Of a stretch of DNA of 64,000 bases, positions 54,241 to 64,000 are shown one piece after another. Under the pieces are notes generated by a model. It was not told the DNA's origin. It worked only from the letters and a program-made list of their open reading frames with translations, and ran no database searches. The translations under genes and the position numbers were made by a program. The DNA is taken from positions 110,004-174,003 of the forward strand of contig JASJOG010000438.1 in NCBI GenBank assembly GCA_030142905.1, written 5' to 3'. Source of the DNA: Heliopora coerulea. Its lineage: Eukaryota > Cnidaria > Anthozoa > Scleralcyonacea > Helioporidae. Each line of letters opens with the position of its first letter. Positions within the stretch are counted from its first letter, which is position 1.

Positions 54241-55317
54241 AAGTTTGAATGGCGCAAGTCAGATATGTCATTTCAAGCTATGTTTTTCCCAGATCTAAAT
54301 TTTGTGACCACATGGCTTCTGAGAAAATAAGAAAACAGGTCGGCTGCAATCGAAAAAAAATATCTTGCGAAGAAGTTACAAGATGAGGTCATTCGTTTTA
54401 ATAATAATTGGTTGATTCTTTGTCTCCAGAAAAGTAAACCATTAAAAGAAGACAAAAAATATTCAGAACAGGCCAGGAATATAATTATAAGCCAAAACTA
54501 TTTTTCAAGCAGTGCCCGTTGAACAAAGAATGAGAAAAAATGCTTTTACAAACGTGAGACTTCGAAGCTCGCATAGTTTCAAAATTTTGCGTTTCGTCAC
54601 AATGCACGAGTTTCTGATCACTTTAATTTTTTGTATGCACACAATCCAAACTTTCAAATACATTACGGACCAGAAAAATCTGCAGCAGAATATAGAACGC
54701 ATCATGCAGAGCGGAGGCCCATGCATTGTACGGACGGACGTACACCTGATTGCGTGAACGCGTGCTTGAAAGGGTATGCAACGGGAATAACAAATGGAGC
54801 AGTTGAGAATAGTGACAACGGCGCTGTAACAATGTATCTTGTAAAAATATAATACGAAAATACTGTTATTAAAAGCCGTATTTACATTTCTCATAAGACG
54901 TTAGTATTTTAAATATATTTTATTTCGCCCGTATCATCCAAGGCAAGTTTCCTCGGCCACAAGGATGTATTCGACGTATTCCGGAATCTAGAATCCGTAA
55001 ATGTTTCCACGGGAGCAAAACGGTGATAGTTCGAGCTGTGTATTACAGTCAAGGAAAAACGAGATTTTAGATCACGGGTATCAAACTTATGATTTAGAAG
55101 TAAAAGGTCATCAAGGAAACGATTTCAAGATGGGTTTACGTTGAAAAATTAAACAATAAAAGTGTTCACTAGCAATGGGTATGGTAGCCGGTAAAACACT
55201 ATAGCAGGCCCACGTCTCTAACCACAAAATGTGCAGGAAAATACAATCCAGAAAATTATGAAAATGCATAACCATTAGATATAATAATAATATGGAGTTA
55301 GAGACGTTCTCTGGTAT
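54241..55317. other. No gene seen
   Basis: Overlapping short frames on both strands around 54505-54894 have no protein signature and no exon borders. Confidence 0.45.
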
Positions 55318-55735
55318 TAAATATTTATTACTACGAGCTTTCGACTGCCAGTCAACAGTCTTCGACAGATCGATGGTAGATGGAATGGATACATAAAAGC
55401 GATATTTACGTAATTACATGCTGAGAATAAAAGTAACGAAGTGGTAAACAGTTCGAGTAATGAGTTGTGAGCTCTGTCGGTGTCACTTGTGAAAAAGAAT
55501 GGAGTATTGTGTCGGTTGTTTCTCGGTGTTGTTGTCGGCTTCTGTTGTCCTGGCCGTGTGTCGGGGAGAAAGGCAGTCGAAAAGATTGTAATAATAAAAA
55601 TTTTAGCGACTCAAATTCCATATCATTGCAACAAAAATACATCCCGTTGGCATCGCTACGCAAGCATATGTGTGAAACGTACGGTAGATTTTAAAAAATA
55701 CCAAGGTTGTGAAGCAAACACTTAAACTGGAGGAG
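55318..55735 (-). mobile_element. Possible Penelope-like 3' tail, decayed
   Basis: A hammerhead-like motif lies at 55333-55368 on the minus strand: CTGTCGA, helix GACTG/CAGTC, then GAAAG. The loop TTGACTGG and the following GCTCGTAG recall Penelope-like ends. The sequence on its 5' side has broken frames without a clear GIY-YIG signature. Identification is weak. Confidence 0.35.
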
Positions 55736-56012
55736 AAGGATTTTAAAGTCCATCTCCTTTCCTAGTAGTGATATTGTGGTTTTGTTCTTCTGCTTTTGTA
55801 GGGTACTTCACTACTTCAGTAAGCTGCCTTGTATCTCCTTACTTAATCTCGAGCAGGTCCCGTATTACTTGATGGCTCACGCATGCACAGTTCTACATGC
55901 TAACTGGGTGGGATTAGAAAGTGACCACTTTCCGTCATGACTTCTTCCACATTTCACAGATTTACCGACTAATTTCAAAACTCTTGTATACGGTATCATG
56001 GTTACGTATTCT

Positions 56013-56122
56013 TTAACTCATTTACTCCTAGTCAAAGACGGATGAAATTTCTCCAGTTATGCCAATTATTTCATTTCTACTACATTTTTTTTACCCTTTC
56101 TTGCATAACAACGCCAACAACG

Positions 56123-56156
<34 letters not shown>

Positions 56157-56239
56157 ATTACAGCTAATGAAAAAACAAAGCAAAATACGAACAGAGAACA
56201 AACACCAAAAGAAAAACAATCCAGGCAGTAAATGGTTAA
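56013..56239. repeat. MITE, TTAACTCATTTACTCC termini, with (CAA)n core
   Basis: TTAACTCATTTACTCCTAG at one end and CCAGGCAGTAAATGGTTAA at the other are imperfect inverses. A (CAA)n tract at about 56117-56155 occupies the middle. It is structurally like 41128-41255. Confidence 0.5.
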
Positions 56240-56345
56240 TTACTTTTCTGCGAACCAAGTGAGCCACGCAGATTACTTCTACGAGAATCACCCATGGCAA
56301 CTCATATTACGTCATCAAGAACACGATACCAAAAGTAAAGCCGCG

Positions 56346-56526
56346 TCATAACGTCAATCGACTCTTTCGGTCAGCGAAGCTTGAAGGATACAATGAGCGT
56401 TGTTGATCGCTTAGTCCTGCAGTGGAGGTAATGCCTGGTCGAAATTTCTTCAACCACTCATTATGACTGCCTGTTCTGTCTTCAATTCGTGCTTCATGAT
56501 TAGCTTGATGTGCATGGAGATAGTCC
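56346..56526 (-). CDS. CEP164-like gene, last exon
   Basis: Starts after TTGTTGTAG on the minus strand. It encodes DYLHAHQANHEARIEDRTGS, then NEWLKKFRPGITSTAGLSD and a basic tail to TGA. The first base completes an Arg codon. Confidence 0.65.
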
Positions 56527-59500
56527 CTACAACAAACAAAATAAAGCAGGTTTTGTTTTTTTTTGTTGGGTTTTGTTTTTTTGCAATAAATAAATCTTAA
56601 AACAAAAATAAGTCAACGTTGAACACGAACTCTAAGTCGCGGGAGTAGAATGGAGACGTTCACAGACAAAATTTATGATCAGTACATTACAATCAAAATA
56701 ATAAAGACCGCTTTATACCACATTGTCTGAAATGTGCAATTTTCAAACCTAACGCAAAAGATCATTTGACAAAAACAAATAAAAAATTCAGCAATGTACG
56801 CATGCTAACGGTGTTTGTATACAAGCTCGTGTCTGTTATTATGTTACTCTAGCTGCAATACGCAATCAACCAGAAGATCGATTTAGATATTTTTAGTCCT
56901 CTATCACCTTGTTTTTCCGGCCGCGCTATTTGTCAGCGGCTTCACTGAATGGATTTGGTTTGATTTATTGTTTCGTTGTGAGCCCTGAAGTAGGGATGGC
57001 ATTCACACCAAACCAAAAAAAATTAGCTATGATTGGTGGCGAGGGTCGAAAATAAATGAACACAAAATTTTTTGTCTGTAACACTAAGTTGGCTTTCTGC
57101 TTTGTTACTTATTCTGTGCCACGGTCTCATGAAGGGCAACAATAATTACATCAATGCAGAAGCTCATAGCTTATTTTGAACGTTTATTGTTCGAATGACT
57201 GTAAATCTACGGAGTAGATTTAGAAAGTCAACTCTAGAACTGCAAGGTTAGTTCTTTCGCTTTTAAGGATACTGGATACCATTTTGATGGTGTTTAGAGA
57301 AGGAAAGTAACTTGTGCGTGCTTTTTCCAAATTTCATTTAAAACTATGCCATCAAGTACACCAATGGAGTACAAAGGAGGAACAAACATGTCACAAGAGC
57401 AGTGAACATGATTGTTGCACAAACGCAGTTTTTCCAGCTCCAACTGGTGCACACAGTTTTCTTTCTTTTTATTCTTTATTAAATCTATGATAAGTTTATT
57501 CAAAATATTGCAGGGCCTATCAATATTGCCCATCTAACGTTGTTAAAACATTGTTCAGTTAATAATGCAGTAAAAAGTTTGAGATTTCTTTGCGTGAATA
57601 GGAAATATAAGAGATGGAGATTGGTAACTGAAAAAGATCAGAGTACTATGTGAAGGAAATACAAAGTTAACAGGCATAACTTTTTGTTTGTAATTGTTGG
57701 CTTCTACAAGTTTACCTCACTGATGCATATGCCAGGTCAGATGGACCACGAAGCGTCGGCTGAGACGATGATCCAGATGTTTCTATAGAAATTCAATGAC
57801 CATCAGTTATACCACATGAAAAAGAAAGTTTTTGGTTTTTTTTTTGAACAGTGATTATACTCACTACCAAAATAGTTCATCCACTTTTTCTCCATGGCAA
57901 CTTCTACTGGTTCGGTATACGGAGTTCCAGTTCTCCTAAGAAAGAGAACAACTTGAGTTGAAGTTTATTAACCTGAATTGGACAACGTGGTTAATCCATT
58001 CGCGGTAATAATCAAAGGTCAGGTTTCATCACTAAATCTGAATTAGCCAAGAAAAACAGATTGAAGAATAAGAGAAATTCCTTATAAGATAAAAGAAAAT
58101 GGGAAAGTAAGAAACAATTTTCTGATTATTATCAAATGCCCCGTTTGTATACGAAATACGTTTTGGACAAATAATTAAGATCAACCATGATTATTAAAAA
58201 CTACCAACTGCAGAAAAACGACTTAAATAACCAGACTGAAGAGCGACTGACGCGATAGGGAGGAATATTAAGATAACCACAACAACAATAGCGACAGCAA
58301 AGGCAGTTAAGAGCAGAATAAAGAACAACTGGAATGTGGACAAAAGGACACACGAATTAACAAATGAGCAAGCAAGCAAACAATGAACCAAACAAACAAA
58401 TAAACAAACAAACAAACCTAAATACAACTAACTCCTGGAAAAACAGCTCCCATAAGCACAACGACAACATAAGAACTAATCTAACATCGTCACAACTGCA
58501 ACAACAACAAAAATAATAGCAACCGCAACAACGACAACGACTGCTACAAGTCTACAACGAAAACGATATCAATGACAAACAAGTAACAAAGACGGCAACA
58601 ATAGCAAAATCCTTCAGATGTGTGATAAGTAACACACAACCTGAGAGGTTCTTAATTTTGTATGCATTTACTCGTTAACCTGTAATTTAATGTTTAATCC
58701 CAGCTTCAAGCAGCAACCATGTAAGAAAAACTATGTAATCAGCACCACAGCAAACACCATATAATTACCTAATAGAAGATGGTCGTAATTGTGCACTATT
58801 TGGTCCCTCAGCTCTTCTGTAAACATTAGTCATGTAAGACCAAATACGAGAAAGTTCGTGGTTTATATCCTTAAGCGACGACATTAGGTTATCATTTGTT
58901 TCTGACAAGAAATGTGACGGTTCTTGACTAGGTTCATGATGTTTTCTATTCCTAAGAATGTTATGATAACCGTTCGAAGCCTTCTCCAACCGTCTATCAA
59001 TGTTTGGGCGACTGCTGCGAGGGATTCGTTTGTGTTTCCTCCTTTCATAATAAACAGTCTTCTTGAGAGGTTCCCTCCAGTCGATGTCGGAATCACTATC
59101 GGACAACGTTGTTGTAGACTGAACAGATAAAAATAAAGGATGGTAAACTGAAGTAAAGTGGAGTAAAACAAAACAAAGCAAAGCGACAAGAGGCGGAGAG
59201 GCCAGTTGAAGAACTGTAAAGTAATATAAAGTCAGGCGAGGAGAGGTGCCAGGCAACATAAGTGAAGTGAGGTCATGTGAGGTAAGATGAGGTGAGGTGA
59301 GGTGCGATGAATTAAGATGAGGAGAGGTAAGATGAGGTGAGATGATTGAGGTAAGGTAAGATGAGGTAAGATGAAGCCAGGTGAGGTGAGGTGAGGTGAG
59401 GTGAGGTGAGGTGAAGTGAGGTGAGGTGAGGTGAGGTGAGATGAGGTGAGGTGAGGTGATCTAAGATAGGGTGAAGTGATGTGAGGAGGGGTGAGGTGCG

Positions 59501-61429
59501 GTGAAGTCAGGTAGGGTGAGGTGAGGTACGATAAGGTAAAGCGAGGAGAGGTGAAGTGTGATGAAGTCAGATGAGGTGAAGTGAGCAGAGTGAAATGCAT
59601 GGAATAGAGTGAAGAAGAGTGACGTGAAGTACCATGGTGTAAATTTGAAGAGTAGGGAGATGAGGTGAAGAGATGCATTTGTGGTGAGGTCAAACGAAGT
59701 GTGCTGAAATATGGTACAGTACAGCATGGTAAATAAGTTGAAGAAAAGTGGAAGGAAAATACATGGCAAGATACCATGGACCATCTCGGAGTAGAGTGGA
59801 GTAGAGAAGAGCATTATAAACAGGGACGGCGGAACGGAATTACGAGTGTGTGTGTGTGTGGGTGGGTGGGTGGCTTGAGATAAAAATACAGCATTTTGTA
59901 TGCTTCTCTGGGAAATTTCACAAGTGTTTTTAGGCGTAGTTGTTTCAACATTACATTTGGAAAAAAGTGGGGGCGGCTACAGCCCCTGCAGCCCCCCGGC
60001 TCCGCCACCCTGAAAAAGCAGGACAAAAGTACTCGGGCTGAGAGGAGTCACATGGTGAAGGGTGACGACGAGAGGGGTGACATGGGAAAGTGGTAACTTG
60101 AAGTGAAGTGGACGTTACACGATACACAATGTACTGTGCGAACTGTTTTCAAAATTAATCGAGATCTGTCAAACTGTTAAAAGTAAGTAAGAAAGGAGTT
60201 TTTTACCCAATACGTCAGTAATTGCCTCTTCATTTTGGCAGATTCACAGATCTATACTTGAAACGAGTTTCACAAATATAGATACACACATATATAAATA
60301 TATTCAAAGCAGCTTACCAGTTCGCTTGCGAATGTGTTCTCCAACATTTTAAGCCTTTCTTCTTTTTGTCGAAGAAGTTCTTCACCAGTATTCATGTGAT
60401 ATATCGCTTCAGTAACCTCGGCTTCTTCCTATCAAGAAAATATTTAATACGACACAAGATTCATCTGTATCTTCAGCTATACTTATGTTCACACAGATGA
60501 TCTTCACCCATAGAATTTCCAAAGAAAATCTTCCTTCCAAGAGCATTTTTCTCGCTCCTCTCATAATCATTACTTTTTAATTAGTAATTTTTTTCTCTTT
60601 TCTCTTGATTTGGTTATCTCTATACAAAACCTAAAATCGACTTCGTTAAAAGATACCTGATCAAGTGCATGTTTCATTTCATCAACAGCAAACTCATCCA
60701 GGTCACGTGCCACCTGTCAGAGAGAACATGGATAGTATGTTAAACTATCTCAAAGATATCAAATATGACACAAAAGTAAAAGTAGAAGAAAAATTATTAT
60801 ATGAAGGTGAAAGTAAAAGTAAACATGAAAAAAAGGAAAAGTAGGCGTAAAATTTAAAAGGTCAAAGTAAAAAATAAAAATAAAAAAGTATAAGTAAAAA
60901 CAAGATAAAGTAAAAATAAAGTAAAATTATGCAAGGCAAAGTACAAAGTAGAGTGAAGTGAAGTGGGGTAGAGTGGAGTGAAGCAAAGAAGTGTAATGTA
61001 CAATTGAGAGAATTAGGAATAAAATAAATAATACATACATATTTGAGAGTGTGTAAAATTAGAGTGCAAAACCTAAGAACACGTCCCCCTTTGAAGAGAA
61101 TTATTGCCTAAATTACCTTCTATTTGCACCTCATGTCGAACCTACAAATGTTTTTAAGTGGAACGCGTCGGGGCGAAAGGTGATTTGCGCAACGATTAAT
61201 CACTACAGGTAATTTACTAATGCTAGATTAAACAGTGGTGCTGTTTCGAAGTACAGTTCAGAGTTTTTTGAAGAGGTAGCTGTGCGGATCACAAAAGTCC
61301 AACATCGCAAGTAACATCCAGAACAAACAAGGTAAGTTTTACTGCTTTAGCCAACTCAGAGAAAAGAAAACTAACCTTTCTGCCACTCCTTCGAAACTGG
61401 GCAGTACTTCTGGCACTTTCAAGTAAACC
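56346..61429 (-). CDS. CEP164-like centriolar protein, 3' portion (seven linked exons)
   Basis: Minus-strand exons 61376-61429, 60657-60713, 60318-60428, 58769-59118, 57868-57935, 57716-57782 and 56346-56526 join in one frame with GT-AG borders and matching phases, ending in TGA. In order they give a charged coiled coil (LLRQKEERLKMLENTFASEL), a Ser/Asp-rich hinge (LSDSDSDIDW), a short helix (LMSSLKDINHELSRIW), VAMEKKWMNYFG, and a terminal WLKKF motif. The same succession marks the C-terminus of CEP164, the distal-appendage protein needed for ciliogenesis. The N-terminal WW domain and earlier exons are outside the window. The name rests on a remembered pattern, not a search. Confidence 0.6.
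57716..57782 (-). CDS. CEP164-like gene, penultimate exon
   Basis: 67 bp between TTCTATAG and GTAAAC, encoding SGSSSQPTLRGPSDLAYASV. An alternative donor five bases earlier (GTGAGG) would put a stop soon after the junction, so GTAAAC is preferred. Confidence 0.6.
57868..57935 (-). CDS. CEP164-like gene exon with KKWMNYF motif
   Basis: 68 bp between TTTCTTAG and GTAGTGAG, encoding RTGTPYTEPVEVAMEKKWMN then YF. The phase fits both neighbours. Confidence 0.65.
58769..59118 (-). CDS. CEP164-like gene, large exon
   Basis: 350 bp between CTGTTCAG and GTAATT. It encodes STTTLSDSDSDIDWREPLKK, a basic Arg/Lys/His-rich middle, and the helix NDNLMSSLKDINHELSRIWS. Upstream bases that extend the open frame on this strand are intron. 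Confidence 0.7.
59264..59600 (-). repeat. GAGGT/GTGAG purine-rich satellite in an intron
   Basis: Plus-strand variants of GGTGAGGTGAGGTGAAGTGA, extending in degraded form to about 59780. It creates long spurious Ser/Thr/His-rich frames on the minus strand. Confidence 0.85.
59821..60012. repeat. MITE-like unit with CAGGGACGGCGGA termini
   Basis: CAGGGACGGCGGAACG at the left and CGGCTCCGCCACCCTG at the right are inverted relatives, 192 bp apart. A (GT)n/(GGGT)n tract lies near 59847-59872. It sits in the intron between the large exon and the coiled-coil exon. Confidence 0.6.
60318..60428 (-). CDS. CEP164-like gene, coiled-coil exon
   Basis: 111 bp, 37 whole codons, between TTGATAG and GTAAGC. 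It encodes EEAEVTEAIYHMNTGEELLR, then QKEERLKMLENTFASEL, strongly helical with heptad-like leucines. Confidence 0.7.
60657..60713 (-). CDS. CEP164-like gene, 57-bp exon
   Basis: 19 whole codons between CTGACAG and GTATCT, encoding VARDLDEFAVDEMKHALDQ, continuous with the coiled coil. Confidence 0.6.
60930..60995. repeat. GAAGTG-type purine tract
   Basis: A short block of AAGTGAAGTGGGGTAGAGTG in the intron between the 54-bp and 57-bp exons, with an upstream stretch of AAAAGTAAAAATAAA words from about 60770. Confidence 0.7.
61376..61429 (-). CDS. CEP164-like gene, 54-bp exon (first clearly linked)
   Basis: 18 codons between ATCGTTTAG and GTTAGT, encoding GLLESARSTAQFRRSGRK in phase with the next exon. 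An internal acceptor 13 bases downstream would fit a different upstream phase, so its 5' edge is uncertain. Confidence 0.5.
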
Positions 61430-62623
61430 CTAAACGATACAATCCATACAAAATAAATACTAGTTTTGCTCATCCCATGGCACTACTTACGAGACCATAA
61501 TCGACTCGCAAACCTCTGAAGTTCCTCGAATAGTATCCTTGTCTGTAAACAGTTTCCATGTTAATGTAGGGCAATGCCGTTATGAGGGTAAGCCAGTAAT
61601 TGCTTCGGAGTCCGGAGCTCTTATGAGGCACGTAAATAACTATCACTGGACTTTCATTTGGGCAGATCTTTTCAGATAAAGATTTTCAATGAGTTCCCAA
61701 CTCTACTCTTATTAGACTTAAGTTTATTCATGGATTTCTCGCCTTCTACATAATAGGTGAGATTTTCCATATTTTTACAACCATTCCCAGCTTATAACTC
61801 GCCCAGAACCTCTTACGAAGCTGTATAAATTCACGGCTTATAACTTACATCTTGAACAGTATAGGATTTTACACACAAGGTTTAGATTACTGAACAATGT
61901 AAACGCAAATCGCTACGCTCTGGCAATTCAACTTTAGCATGCTCCAGAAATCATCGTGGTAATTTGAAAGCCGTTAAAAGATTATTTTTTCTTATTTTTC
62001 GTTTGGGTATAAACAATTCATTTATTTTTAGGTTTCAGTGGTTCTGGTAATGGGTAATATGTGAAAGATACTAATCAATTCTTATTATGGTTACGTTTTT
62101 ATTATATACACTATATACTGCAACTAAACGAGACTTTTTCGCTTTAGTTCCAAAATTCAAGTGGTCATTCAAAAAAGCAGTTGATGCAGCTTCAGTAGAT
62201 TTAAAGAGGTTCTAAACGTCTGACGTTTTTGCCAGGCTACATTGGGTCAATATGTTTTTGTTATACACATGCCTCAACACGGTTCTACACCATAGCGTTC
62301 GTTGGACATGACTTACGGTAAAGACACAATACACAATACATGCTCATAATGTAAAGGAAACCTTGCATTCATCGACTCCCATTCTGATCATAATATACCT
62401 TTTTCTTGTGCAGAGTTGCTGTCCTGTTTTTCAAGAACTCTTTCGCTCTAATTATTGCATTTCCTTCGTCTTCAAATCTTTTCCACAAATAGTCCGTTTT
62501 TCTAAGATTTTAGAAGACAAAAGTTTTAAACACGAAACAATCAATTTGCTTAGAACGTTACATTAGATTTTGCAAGAAAGGAAACCTATCACGACCAATA
62601 GGAATAAATTACATTGCACTTAC

Positions 62624-62681
62624 GCTTTGGATTCCGGACTCTTTCGATTAACTTGTGCCTGGCCCTTAAGGAATTCTAATT
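62624..62681 (-). CDS. Candidate upstream exon of the CEP164-like gene
   Basis: 58 bp between CAGTTTTAG and GTAAGT on the minus strand, encoding LEFLKGQAQVNRKSPESK. The borders are good and the helix would suit the coiled coil. Its phase joins the 54-bp exon only if that exon uses the internal acceptor, so the link is tentative. A further candidate at about 63236-63320 ends at GTAAGC but has no convincing acceptor. Confidence 0.35.
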
Positions 62682-62759
62682 CTAAAACTGAATAGAAGAA
62701 GAAACCTTGCTGAAGGATAGATAGTGTACAGTAAAGCCAACCAAACCAAACAAAAACAA

Positions 62760-63105
62760 AGGCAGGGAAAGTAGCCAAGGCAATGTGCAGCGAAATGAAA
62801 TAAAGTGAAGTGAGGCAAGGCAAAGTAAAGCGAAATAACGTGGAGAGAAATGAAGTGAAGTTAAGTCAAAAGAAATGAAGTGAAGAAAATGGAAATAAAC
62901 TAAACGAAAATGGAAAGGATATGAAGTAAAGTGAAATGAAATGAAGAGACGTGAGGTGAAATAAAGTGCAGTTAAGTGAAGCTAAGTGAAGTTGACGAGG
63001 TAATAGGAAGTAAGGCAACGTGACGTAAAAAGTAGTGCTGTTAAGTCAAGTGAGGTGAGATAAAGTGAGTTGAAGTGGAAGGAGGTGAGGTAAGGTGAGG
63101 TGGCA
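62760..63105. repeat. AAGTG/AGGTG purine-rich tract
   Basis: Degenerate GAAGTGAAGTTAAGT and GGTGAGGTAAGGTGAGG words on the plus strand, upstream of the 58-bp candidate exon. The third such block along this gene. Confidence 0.8.
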
Positions 63106-63564
63106 ACATTTCAATGCTTTTAAACTGTTAAACAAAAATAAGAATTTATTGTTCAAACTAATTTTGATGAACAGAGAAACAACTCGAATTTCAAAAATTA
63201 AGTGTGACACGAAATGGTTAAACATGGTAGCTTACTGGTGTCAGCGGTGCGATCTTCTGTCCACGCTGGCCTTCTGGAAGGTGGTTCGTTGGATGCACGT
63301 TTCTGCTTCTCGACGGCTTCATGTGATTGGCCATTACGGACTTTATAAAAAAATATATAGCATTATTTATTATTCATTTTTGAAATATAGTTCGAATAAA
63401 CAACAGATTGAAGTAATCATTAATTAATCAAAACATAATCCGAAAAACGTCATCTGATTAGCTTGATATTCAAGTTATGAAACAAGACAAGACAGAGACA
63501 AAGTTGCCGCGATATTTCGACTCTATTACAAAGTCATTGTCAAACCAACTGGCAAGCAAACGAA

Positions 63565-63565
63565 C

Positions 63566-63656
<91 letters not shown>

Positions 63657-63674
63657 CATCTACCTAAATATATA

Positions 63675-63730
<56 letters not shown>

Positions 63731-63751
63731 GATCGATCGATCGATCGATCG

Positions 63752-63806
<55 letters not shown>

Positions 63807-63922
63807 CATCTATCCATCTACCTATATCTATATCTATATCTGTATCTGTATCTATATCTATCTATCTATCTATCTATATCTATCTATATCTATCTATCTA
63901 TCTATCTATCTATATCTATCTA

Positions 63923-63997
<75 letters not shown>

Positions 63998-64000
63998 ATC
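63565..64000 (+). repeat. (TATC)n microsatellite with a GATC block
   Basis: Runs to the window end. Pure TCTA units alternate with TATATC variants near 63665-63680 and 63820-63920. At 63731-63754 the unit changes to GATC six times. The array may continue beyond the window. Confidence 0.95.

Noticed and set aside
57294..57533. An additional exon of the CEP164-like gene
   Set aside because: The 79-codon minus-strand frame lacks suitable splice borders, and the neighbouring exons already join in phase without it.
59232..59814. Long Ser/Thr/His-rich open frames on the minus strand
   Set aside because: They are translations of the GAGGT purine satellite and its degraded flanks, within an intron.
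59814..60026. A 70-codon coding gene on the minus strand
   Set aside because: It is the translation of the MITE at 59821-60012, including its GGCGG termini and GT tract.
63565..64000. A CRISPR-like array or satellite centromere
   Set aside because: It is a simple TATC microsatellite with no spacers and no higher-order unit.

Overview
The window is animal nuclear DNA. Genes are split by GT-AG introns, AT-rich spacers are long, and almost every kilobase carries a transposon or inverted-repeat remnant. No bacterial operons, rRNA genes or CRISPR arrays are visible. The gene and repeat content (an invertebrate-type ACE-like peptidase, KCTD/BTB paralogues, Penelope, R4/Dong-like, BEL/Pao and Ty3/gypsy elements, tRNA-derived SINEs) fits an early-branching marine metazoan, most likely a cnidarian such as a coral. 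The species assignment is inference.

Layout. 1-2693: an internally deleted BEL/Pao LTR element on the minus strand. 4403-4957: inverted copies of a tRNA-derived SINE. 6715-17433: a complete five-exon ACE-like (peptidase family M2) gene on the plus strand, with MITE-like inverted repeats in its introns. 18735-19008: a terminal-inverted-repeat unit holding telomere-like repeats. 19743-28230: two R4/Dong-like LINEs head to tail, the first sitting between blocks of one (AAT)n microsatellite. The first is intact except for one in-frame stop; the second is decayed and carries a nested Penelope-like 3' end. 28687-29722: two inverted-repeat elements. 30719-31513: a single-exon gene for a C-terminally membrane-anchored protein. 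31870-32456: mariner-like debris and a MITE. 34290-34905: a second Penelope-like 3' end.

38707-39630 and 50633-51580 are two same-strand KCTD-type BTB paralogues with a SPRY-like C-terminal half, 12 kb apart. Between them lie SINE and MITE copies, a long palindrome built from hammerhead-like units, a CR1-like scrap, and a 5'-truncated R4-like LINE into which an 895-bp Ty3/gypsy derivative with 83-bp LTRs has inserted. 56346-61429 (perhaps starting further upstream) holds the 3' exons of a minus-strand gene whose product resembles the C-terminus of the centriolar distal-appendage protein CEP164. Its introns are loaded with AGGTG-type purine repeats. 63565-64000 is a TATC microsatellite.

The host genes are functionally unrelated to one another: a secreted peptidase, putative ubiquitin-ligase adaptors, a ciliary/centriolar scaffold, and one unknown. 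The coherent theme is the transposon ecology: nesting, target preference for (TAA)n, ribozyme-like ends, and internally deleted LTR elements.
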